NCBI GenBank assembly: GCA_902514225.1
Contig: CABXPN010000034.1
Location: forward strand, 1 to 10,396
Length of the DNA: 10,396 bases
Reading direction: 5' to 3'
DNA from: an uncultured Bacteroidota bacterium
Lineage (GTDB): Bacteria > Bacteroidota > Bacteroidia > Flavobacteriales > BACL11
The position numbers and the translations under genes were made by a program. Below the pieces are notes generated by a model, which saw only the letters and a list, made by a program, of their open reading frames with translations, searched no databases and had not been told where the DNA came from. Each line of letters begins with the position of its first letter. Positions within the stretch are counted from its first letter, which is position 1. Shown here one piece after another: positions 1 through 5,040 of the stretch.

Positions 1-193
1 CAATATAATGATTCATTAAATTTATATTTTTCAAATCATTAGGATTCATATCTACTATTTTATTAATCCAGATATTCATTCCTAATGGATCAGGGTATTG
101 AGGAGCTCCTAATGTTATTTGCCACATTGGCATTACAAATAATGAAAACAGTAGTAAGGATCCTATAATCATTAATATTTGAGATTTTCTCAT
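1..193 (-). CDS. Nos-cluster membrane protein, N-terminal part (cut by window edge)
   Basis: Reading the minus strand from the ATG at 193-191 gives 64 codons with no stop before the window ends. Residues 5-23 form one hydrophobic segment (membrane anchor or uncleaved signal). They are followed by MPMWQITLGAPQYPDPLGMN at 21-40 and IWINKI, and then NLMNHYI at 58-64. The combination of xPxWxIxLxAPQYPxxLGMxIW and NHYI recalls, from memory, an uncharacterised membrane protein encoded just after nosZ in Bacteroidota nos clusters, usually followed by nosL and nosD-F-Y. It lies 101 bases downstream of nosZ on the same strand, with a terminator-like hairpin in between. I see no TAnnTTTG box just upstream, so expression may depend on read-through from nosZ. 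A TTG two codons upstream is an alternative start. The biochemical role is unknown. I am confident it is coding and moderately confident of the family. Confidence 0.72.
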   Translation of the reverse strand, partial: MRKSQILMIIGSLLLFSLFVMPMWQITLGAPQYPDPLGMNIWINKIVDMNPNDLKNINLMNHYI

Positions 194-217
194 CTTCAAT
201 TTTTTAGTTTTAGAAAA

Positions 218-256
218 GAAACGGACATCTTTATAGATTACATTGATATCCGTTTC
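218..256 (-). terminator. Terminator-like hairpin after nosZ
   Basis: On the minus strand, arm GAAACGGATATC (256-245) pairs with GATGTCCGTTTC (229-218) over 12 bp including one G-U wobble, with a 15-base loop. The tail after it begins TTTTCTAAAA. On the plus strand the wobble becomes a C/A mismatch, so the structure favours minus-strand transcripts coming from nosZ. It lies 38 bases past the nosZ stop and 25 bases before the next gene. It could be a full terminator or a partial one that keeps nosZ levels above those of the accessory genes. It could also protect the 3' end of a processed nosZ mRNA. Confidence 0.7.
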
Positions 257-294
257 CTGTTAAATGATAGCACTAACCAAGCATATCACTTATA

Positions 295-2247
295 TTACTC
301 GTCATCTAATGACCAACTTAGTTTGATGTTAGAATTTCTTGGGGAGACTCTAACATAGCCTTGCATTTCCTGATGTAAGGCTGAACAGAAATCAGTACAA
401 TAAAATGGCCAAACGCCTTCTCCTTTTGGTTCCCAAATAAATGTTTCGGTTTGTCCGGGCATAATTAACAACTCAGATGTATTTGCTCCAATCATTGCTA
501 TTCCATGTGGTACATCATAATCCTGTTCAAGATTAGTAACATGAAAATAAACTTTATCACCAACTTTTACTCCTTCAATATTATCAGGTGCAAAATGGCT
601 TCTGATAGAAGTCATATAAATATGTACTTCATTCCCGTTTCTAACAACTTTGACATCTTTCTCACTCTTTGTTACATGGGGATGATGATTATCCTCTAGC
701 TTATAGATTTTTTTCGACTTATTCTTTATCATTTCAGCTGGAATAGCTGCAGCATAATGCGGTTCCCCAATTGTTGGAAAATCTGACAACAATTCCATTT
801 TTTCTCCAGATATATCGTATAATTGAGCTGAATGACATACTTCAGGACCTGTTGGCAAATAACGATCTTTTGTTATCTTATTCATAGCAATCATATATTC
901 TCCAAATGGTTTTTGTGAGTTTCCTCCAGGAATCATTAAGTGACCAACAGAATAGTAAGTTGGTTTCCTATCCAATACTTCCCAACTACCTAGCTGCCAT
1001 TTTACAACTTCAGAAGATATAAAAAATGTAGTATAAGCATTTCCTTTTTCATCAAACTCTGTGTGTAAAGGGCCTAATCCTGCTTGAGTTACAACTCCTG
1101 CAAGTACATCTTCAAAATTTAGAATTGGGATTCCATAAGCTTCTCCATCAAATTTCTTGTTTTCAATGGCATCTATCATTTTTGTGAATGAATGAATTGT
1201 TACATTAGCAGATAATTTTCCACTACCTACAATATACTCTCCGCTAGGATCAACATCACATCCGTGTGGCGATTTTGGCATAGGTAAGAAGTAAACTAAA
1301 CCTGGCAATTCAGATGGATCAAGAATCTTAACTTCACTTTCCATCGTAGTGGTCGCCATTTGTGTGTGCTCATCATATACATTATGCGCATATTTAGTTT
1401 TCATAGTTGAAAACTTACCTGCCTTAATATATTCCTCTGCTTTTTTCCAGTTTACTGCCGCAATAAAATCTTTATCTCTTTGTGATGCATTTACTTCAAG
1501 CAAAGTATGGCTTTCCTCAACATTATAAGTGGAGAAAAACATCCATCCATGAGATTCTCCTCTACCAGGATGGGCTTTATCATAATTAAATCCAGGTGTC
1601 ATTACCTGAAATTCTAAATTCATTCCACCCGTTTCTTGGTCAATTTTTATAAAAGATAATGCTCCTTTAAAATTTCCTTTTAATTTATTAATTGGCATAT
1701 CCCTTTGTGGTACTGGCACTGCAAACCTTGTTCCAGCCACTACATATTCAGTATTGTCTGTTACGTAAGGAGAGCTATGGTTTCCTGCCGAATTAGGCAG
1801 TTCAATGATTTCTGCAGTTTCAAAAGTAGTTAAATCAATTCGAGCAATTCTTGGCGTATTGTTCTCATTAATAAAACACCATCTTCCATCCAATTCTCCA
1901 TTTGTTTGTGAAATATCAGGGTGGTGAGCATCACCCCAAGGTATAAATCCATAAGAGGTGTTCAGCATTGGCCTTGTTTCTTCATTATATCCGTATGCTT
2001 TTTCAGCATCTTGCGAGAATACAGGAATAACCTTAAATAGTCTCCCTGAAGGTAAGCCATGCACAGCTAATTGCCCACTAAATCCTCCTGATAAGAAAGC
2101 ATAATATTCATCATGTTCCCCTGGGGCTACATATACTTTTTCAGCTGCACTACTGTTTAATGCTCCTTTATTTATTGAGTTCCCCCCACAACTTACAAAT
2201 AGGACTGATATACCTATAATTCCGATTATTAAATTATTTTTTTTCAT
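295..2247 (-). CDS. nosZ: Nitrous oxide reductase, clade II Sec-type, predicted lipoprotein
   Basis: This 650-residue enzyme reduces N2O to N2 in the periplasm, using a CuZ cluster in an N-terminal beta-propeller and an electron-entry CuA site in a C-terminal cupredoxin domain. The N-terminus is a hydrophobic signal ending LFVSC-GG, with Cys20 as the lipid-attachment residue. No twin-arginine motif is present, which is the clade II (Sec-exported) pattern. CuZ histidine candidates are His108 and His109 in DAHHP, His157 in GNHSSP, His328 in SPHGCD, His395 in GPLHTEFD, His436 in SVGHLM and His497 in GEPHY. The CuA motif is intact: His581 (DVPHG), then FYCTDFCSALHQEM with Cys617, Cys621, His625 and Met628. 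Length fits the family and nothing is truncated. It is the last gene of the FAS1-cytochrome-nosZ run, 33 bases after the cytochrome gene, and is presumably transcribed from the promoter near 3367. Identity is very secure. Membrane attachment is inferred from the lipobox, whose -3 position (Phe) is slightly off consensus. Confidence 0.97.
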   Translation of the reverse strand: MKKNNLIIGIIGISVLFVSCGGNSINKGALNSSAAEKVYVAPGEHDEYYAFLSGGFSGQLAVHGLPSGRLFKVIPVFSQDAEKAYGYNEETRPMLNTSYGFIPWGDAHHPDISQTNGELDGRWCFINENNTPRIARIDLTTFETAEIIELPNSAGNHSSPYVTDNTEYVVAGTRFAVPVPQRDMPINKLKGNFKGALSFIKIDQETGGMNLEFQVMTPGFNYDKAHPGRGESHGWMFFSTYNVEESHTLLEVNASQRDKDFIAAVNWKKAEEYIKAGKFSTMKTKYAHNVYDEHTQMATTTMESEVKILDPSELPGLVYFLPMPKSPHGCDVDPSGEYIVGSGKLSANVTIHSFTKMIDAIENKKFDGEAYGIPILNFEDVLAGVVTQAGLGPLHTEFDEKGNAYTTFFISSEVVKWQLGSWEVLDRKPTYYSVGHLMIPGGNSQKPFGEYMIAMNKITKDRYLPTGPEVCHSAQLYDISGEKMELLSDFPTIGEPHYAAAIPAEMIKNKSKKIYKLEDNHHPHVTKSEKDVKVVRNGNEVHIYMTSIRSHFAPDNIEGVKVGDKVYFHVTNLEQDYDVPHGIAMIGANTSELLIMPGQTETFIWEPKGEGVWPFYCTDFCSALHQEMQGYVRVSPRNSNIKLSWSLDDE

Positions 2248-2280
2248 TGTTTTATTATTTCTTGGGTTAATAAATCTTTT

Positions 2281-2748
2281 CTATATATCGTTTTGTCTAA
2301 AATATTCTAGTATCGCTCTTGTTTCAGATTCTGTTAAACTTTGGTTTGCCATTGGCGCACTATATTCAATTAACAACTGTCTTGCTTGTGCATTTTCTTT
2401 TACCATCTCATCAGGATTCATTATCATATTCATAATCCATTCTGGCGTTCTTCTTTTGGTAACACCCGTCATTGATGGGCCAATTTTTCTTTTATCCATT
2501 TTATGACAAGCAGTACATTTAGTTTCAAAAAGGATTGAACCTTCAGACGCTAAAGCATCATCAATTTTCCCACTTATATCAACTGAAGTGATTGGTCCAA
2601 TTCCTTTATCTTGCATTGGATCAATTTCTTTTGTTTCCACAACTTTTACTTCTTCAGATGTTGTTTTATCCCCTCCGTCACCTCCACATGAAGATAAGGA
2701 AAAAGTAGCTAGAAATCCTAAAGCTAAAATTTTGTTTATATTTTTCAT
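2281..2748 (-). CDS. Mono-haem class I cytochrome c lipoprotein, probable NosZ electron donor
   Basis: The 155-residue product starts with a lipoprotein signal ending LSSC-GG (Cys21). An acidic, low-complexity linker covers about residues 22-60. A single class I cytochrome c domain fills about residues 65-155. The haem attachment site is CTACH (Cys78, Cys81, His82). The probable axial Met is Met133 in SAPMANQSLT, in the usual position before the C-terminal helix. RKIGPSMTGV (88-97) is the expected loop after the haem motif. The gene lies between the FAS1 lipoprotein gene (22-base gap) and nosZ (33-base gap), so co-transcription is likely. A periplasm-facing anchored cytochrome of this size is a natural carrier from the respiratory chain to the CuA site. 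That partnership is inferred from position and is not shown by the sequence. Confidence 0.93.
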   Translation of the reverse strand: MKNINKILALGFLATFSLSSCGGDGGDKTTSEEVKVVETKEIDPMQDKGIGPITSVDISGKIDDALASEGSILFETKCTACHKMDKRKIGPSMTGVTKRRTPEWIMNMIMNPDEMVKENAQARQLLIEYSAPMANQSLTESETRAILEYFRQNDI

Positions 2749-2770
2749 TTTTTTGTTTTTTAAATTAATA

Positions 2771-3337
2771 TTATAGTAAAATTACTTTGTCAATTACATT
2801 AACAATTCCATTTGAGGTTTGTACTGAACCAAGGATTTTACAACCATTAATAAATACATCTTCACCTTCAACGGTTACTTCTAAATAGTCTCCTGTTGCA
2901 TTATAAATTTCTCTTCCTTTTCTTGCTTCTTTCTTTAATTTTTGGATATCGTAAGAGCCAGGTGCAGCATGCCTTGTTAAGATAGTTGTTAAAGTTCCGA
3001 TATTTTCTGGTTTTAACAAATCCTCAACAGTCCCTTCTGGAAGAGCATCAAATGCAGCATTAGTAGGCGCAAAAACCGTAAGAGGCCCTGCATTTACTAA
3101 TATATGTTCAATGTGTGCAGCTTGTACTGCAACAACCAAAGTTGAATGGTCTTTTGAACCAATTGCTACTTGTAAAATATTAGGTTCTGAATCTTCATCC
3201 ACCACACCAGCCTGACCTAACGGTGTGTTTCCCTCGGCAGCCGAGATACTATTAGTTGTTTTGACATTAGTACCTCCACCACATGCAACAAATAAAGAAA
3301 CTGTTGCGATAATTAATAATGATTGATGTTTTTTCAT
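2771..3337 (-). CDS. FAS1 (fasciclin) domain lipoprotein of the nos operon
   Basis: The 188-residue product has a lipoprotein signal ending LFVAC-GG (Cys19), a polar linker to about residue 50, and one FAS1 domain over about 53-188. The FAS1 hallmarks are TVFAPTNAAFDALP (87-100) and the C-terminal NGIVNVIDKVILL (176-188), which runs to the end of the protein. The central histidine motif is present as TRHAAPG (121-127). FAS1 domains usually mediate protein or carbohydrate contacts. From memory, a FAS1 protein recurs beside nosZ in Bacteroidota, but its job there is not known to me; scaffolding or assembly of NosZ and its cytochrome is a guess. It is the first gene of the proposed operon and lies just downstream of a well-formed promoter with a CRP/FNR-like palindrome. 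Domain assignment is firm and function is open. Confidence 0.92.
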   Translation of the reverse strand: MKKHQSLLIIATVSLFVACGGGTNVKTTNSISAAEGNTPLGQAGVVDEDSEPNILQVAIGSKDHSTLVVAVQAAHIEHILVNAGPLTVFAPTNAAFDALPEGTVEDLLKPENIGTLTTILTRHAAPGSYDIQKLKKEARKGREIYNATGDYLEVTVEGEDVFINGCKILGSVQTSNGIVNVIDKVILL

Positions 3338-3366
3338 GATTTCTTTTGTTATAAGTTAATATGAGA

Positions 3367-3410
3367 CAAAAATATATCGACTGAAAGAATCAGTATATGA
3401 CATCTGTCAT
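3367..3410 (-). promoter_or_regulatory. Promoter with CRP/FNR-like operator for FAS1-cyt c-nosZ
   Basis: On the minus strand, TATTTTTG (3374-3367) matches the Bacteroidota -7 box TAnnTTTG. Upstream lies the palindrome ATGACA-GA-TGTCAT (3410-3397), with 6-bp perfect arms, overlapping the stop codon of the RIC gene. Its centre is 36.5 bases from the last G of the -7 box, which places it near -40 to -41 of the expected start. That is the position of class II activators such as FNR. A smaller inverted repeat, ACTGA-N5-TCAGT (3380-3394), lies between operator and -7 box. The element would drive the FAS1 gene (start 3337) and, by read-through, the cytochrome and nosZ genes. Confidence 0.72.
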
Positions 3411-4120
3411 TGTATTGGTTTTACGCTTTTTTCCATCTCTATTGCTTTCGGAAATAAGATATTATTCTCCAAATGAATATGAATATGTAAATCATCTTGA
3501 AACTCTTTTAAATGATGATAAAGAGCTTTGTAAGTATTGCAAGCGTGTTCTGGTGGTGTGAAATTATTACTTAACTTTTCAATCTTCTTAAAAATATCTC
3601 CGGCAATATCATGTTCATGTTCCATCATCCTGATTGGATTTTGAACTGATCCAAAAGGAACTTGGATTTTTTCTCCATTTCTCTGAGCAATTGCACAATC
3701 TATAATGTGAGGAAACAGAATCCCTTCTTCTTTCATAATATGTTGTTGTAACTCCATAGAAACTTCATGAAACAGCTTTGCAATTTCGATATTTTCAGGG
3801 TTATGATCACCATGAACTTTAGCAACTTTATTAGCAAATTCTGAAATAATTGGAAGTGATCCTTTTACATAAACATGATGAGTGTCCAAAATATGGTTCG
3901 TTAAAATATCTAGTTCCATTGTGTCAAAATCACTATCTGCTTTTGTTTCATCTAACATTTCAATTTCCTTAAAGATTGTTGACGCTTCTATCTTTGTCCC
4001 TATACATGCTTCTGTAACTGGCTTTCCACCCCCGCAACAAAAGTCTATTCCGTATTTTTTAAAAATTGTTGCAGTTCTGATATCTGAGGCAACAATTTGT
4101 GCTACTGTTTTATTTTCCAT
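3407..4120 (-). CDS. Di-iron iron-sulfur cluster repair protein (ScdA/YtfE/RIC family)
   Basis: The 237-residue cytoplasmic protein is of the type that helps restore iron-sulfur clusters damaged by nitric oxide or oxidative stress. Residues 1-50 form the ScdA N-terminal domain with its signature GIDFCCGGG (Cys28, Cys29). The remainder is a hemerythrin-like four-helix domain. Alignment by eye to E. coli YtfE gives a full di-iron ligand set: His82, His103, His127, Glu131, His170, His214 and Glu218. The spacing equals YtfE except for about ten extra residues between Glu131 and His170. Motifs HIMKEEGILFP, MEHEHDIAGD and HIHLENNILFP are conserved. It precedes the nos operon on the same strand, ends inside that operon's operator, and has its own promoter with a similar operator. 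A link to coping with NO during denitrification is therefore plausible. The family is certain; the choice of symbol (ric, scdA, ytfE) is a naming matter. Confidence 0.95.
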   Translation of the reverse strand: MENKTVAQIVASDIRTATIFKKYGIDFCCGGGKPVTEACIGTKIEASTIFKEIEMLDETKADSDFDTMELDILTNHILDTHHVYVKGSLPIISEFANKVAKVHGDHNPENIEIAKLFHEVSMELQQHIMKEEGILFPHIIDCAIAQRNGEKIQVPFGSVQNPIRMMEHEHDIAGDIFKKIEKLSNNFTPPEHACNTYKALYHHLKEFQDDLHIHIHLENNILFPKAIEMEKSVKPIQ

Positions 4121-4147
4121 TATTTGTTTTTTAAATTATTAATACAG

Positions 4148-4190
4148 CAAAATTAAGTGTCACACTATATATGAAACATGATATATATCA
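4148..4190 (-). promoter_or_regulatory. Promoter with FNR-like operator for the cluster-repair gene
   Basis: On the minus strand, TAATTTTG (4155-4148) matches the -7 consensus TAnnTTTG and lies 28 bases before the ATG. The perfect 12-bp palindrome TGATATATATCA (4190-4179) reads TGAT-N4-ATCA, the core of an FNR/NnrR-type site. Its centre is 36.5 bases from the last G of the -7 box, the same spacing as in the promoter at 3367-3410. An extra odd-centred inverted repeat, AGTGT-C-ACACT (4156-4166), abuts the -7 box and could bind a second regulator. Activation under oxygen limitation or NO is inferred from the site type and from the neighbouring genes. Confidence 0.72.
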
Positions 4191-4400
4191 CTCATTAAAT
4201 ATCTTATAAAAATTATAAATTTATGCTTTGGTGGACGCACAGGTATTATAATGAATTATGGAAACCTTGCCTTTGGAACTTCAAGATATAGGAAAACTTT
4301 GAATAAACACAGAAATAATCAATGAAGATGGAGCAGAAAAGGACGCTTATTCAATATGGCAAATTGTTTTAAATAAATAGTTTAAAAAAGTTTGAAATTA

Positions 4401-4414
4401 GGACCGAAAGGTCC
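4401..4414. other. GNRA-tetraloop hairpin
   Basis: GGACC-GAAA-GGTCC is a perfect 5-bp stem closed on a GAAA tetraloop, a very stable RNA cap when read from the plus strand. Read from the minus strand, the loop would be TTTC, so the plus strand is the more RNA-like orientation. Its 3' arm shares GTCC (4411-4414) with the long-range repeat partner at 4411-4420, so the two pairings exclude each other. Confidence 0.55.
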
Positions 4415-4423
4415 ACCAAAAAG

Positions 4424-4447
4424 AAATCCACTCATTTGAGTGGGTTT
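4424..4447. terminator. Bidirectional intrinsic terminator
   Basis: AAATCCACTC (4424-4433) pairs with GAGTGGGTTT (4438-4447) around an ATTT loop, giving 10 bp. On the plus strand one pair is a G-U wobble and the tail is TTTTTATTTATT, a strong terminator. On the minus strand that pair becomes an A/C mismatch, and the tail is TTTCTTTTTGG, still terminator-like. It lies four bases beyond the stop codon of the short PKD gene at 4452, so it can end that transcript. The better plus-strand form hints that a plus-strand transcript ends here or once did. Confidence 0.8.
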
Positions 4448-4451
4448 TTAT

Positions 4452-4943
4452 TTATTCAAAAATTATTTTTTTCTCAACTGTTCCATCATCATAGATATAA
4501 AAAAGAGGGGTGTTTTTTTTCTCCTTTGATTCTCTGCCTAAAACATCTATAATATTAAGTACTTTTTTGTTAGCATTAGTTTGCGTATAATTCGATAAAT
4601 TAGTAGTAGATCCTATTATTATGGTATCACAAATAGTAGATACACAAGTATTCATAACTGTTGAATCAAACATTGTCAATGTAAGGCAAGGTATATAAGT
4701 CCCATTACTATAATTATGTGTTGGATCTTCTAAATTTGATGTATTACCATCTCCAAAATCCCATAACCAACTCAAAGAGTGATCATTCGCCCAACTGTTC
4801 GCAGGAGCAACAAAAGAATTATCTGTAAAGATAGTTGTCGGACCGTTTTGAGTATAATAAAAATTTGCCCAACAACCTATACCCTGTGATTGACAATTAA
4901 TAGTTAAAAAAATATAAAGTGTAAGTAAAAGTATTTTTTTCAT
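4452..4943 (-). CDS. Short secreted PKD-domain protein with compact C-terminal sorting-like tail
   Basis: The 163-residue product has a signal peptide (about 1-20, cleavage near QSQ-G) and one PKD beta-sandwich over about 25-110. The PKD signature WDFGDG is at 61-66, with DPTHNYSNGTY following. A 39-residue tail starts at about 125 and ends YIYDDGTVEKKIIFE. The tail reads like a shortened type A T9SS sorting domain: IIDVLGRES parallels INVIGEVVY, and DDGTVEKKIIFE parallels DNGVINKKIILQ of the neighbouring paralogues. The usual PNP opening of that domain is missing. Export across the outer membrane by T9SS is therefore likely but less certain than for its neighbours. Six cysteines lie in the mature part. 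A TAGGTTTG box at 4966-4973 probably gives it its own promoter, and a strong terminator follows it. The ligand of the PKD domain is unknown. Confidence 0.88.
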   Translation of the reverse strand: MKKILLLTLYIFLTINCQSQGIGCWANFYYTQNGPTTIFTDNSFVAPANSWANDHSLSWLWDFGDGNTSNLEDPTHNYSNGTYIPCLTLTMFDSTVMNTCVSTICDTIIIGSTTNLSNYTQTNANKKVLNIIDVLGRESKEKKNTPLFYIYDDGTVEKKIIFE

Positions 4944-4965
4944 TTTATTAAAATTTCAGTACTTA

Positions 4966-4973
4966 CAAACCTA
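4966..4973 (-). promoter_or_regulatory. -7 promoter box for the short PKD gene
   Basis: On the minus strand, TAGGTTTG matches the Bacteroidota -7 consensus TAnnTTTG exactly and lies 22 bases before the ATG at 4943, giving a short leader. No convincing -33 element is visible. The box lies in one arm of a large inverted repeat (4968-5030). Confidence 0.55.
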
Positions 4974-5030
4974 ACCTCTCTATTAAAATCCTGTATTATG
5001 AAATTAATATAAAATAGAGAGATTAAGGTT
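4968..5030. repeat. Interrupted inverted repeat over the promoter of the short PKD gene
   Basis: CTCTCTATT (4976-4984) pairs with AATAGAGAG (5013-5021). The outer AACCT (4968-4972) pairs with AGGTT (5026-5030) across a small internal loop. It lies between the stop of the 462-residue gene and the start of the short PKD gene. It could slow or end transcription from upstream, or be an operator. It lacks a clean U-tract, so I do not call it a terminator. Confidence 0.5.
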
Positions 5031-5040
5031 CATAAATAAT

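Larger units (their letters stand above)
4191..4451. other. Non-coding spacer between nos block and secreted-protein block
   Basis: With the promoter region beside it, this makes 331 bases (4121-4451) without a convincing gene. The interior (about 4225-4425) is less AT-rich than the other spacers. It contains the inverted repeat TTTGGTGGAC (4227-4236) / GTCCACCAAA (4411-4420), a GNRA hairpin (4401-4414) and a terminator (4424-4447). A short plus-strand reading frame (4303-4380, 25 codons plus a TAG stop) ends INEDGAEKDAYSIWQIVLNK with no start codon. It could be the tail of a decayed gene that once owned the terminator. I recognise no family in it. A structured small RNA on the plus strand is the other option. 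Confidence 0.4.

Noticed and set aside
265..290. TGATA ... TATCA pair just after nosZ as a third CRP/FNR-like site
   Set aside because: The half-sites are separated by about 14 bases rather than two, and no -7 box lies at the matching distance.
505..699. Plus-strand reading frame of 64 codons inside nosZ
   Set aside because: It lies antisense to well-conserved NosZ sequence including part of the cupredoxin domain, has no promoter box, and its product resembles no family.
2588..2776. Plus-strand reading frame antisense to the cytochrome gene
   Set aside because: It mirrors the signal peptide and linker of a secure cytochrome c gene; the hydrophobic tail is just the reverse of A/T-rich signal coding sequence.
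3882..4142. Plus-strand reading frame antisense to the start of the cluster-repair gene
   Set aside because: It overlaps a gene with a full set of conserved ligands and has no independent support.
4230..4417. tRNA- or tmRNA-like element: GGTGGAC and GTCCACC could form a 7-bp acceptor stem
   Set aside because: The expected T-arm with a TTCGA-type loop is absent (a GAAA tetraloop hairpin lies there instead), no D-arm or tag reading frame is seen, and the spacing fits neither RNA.
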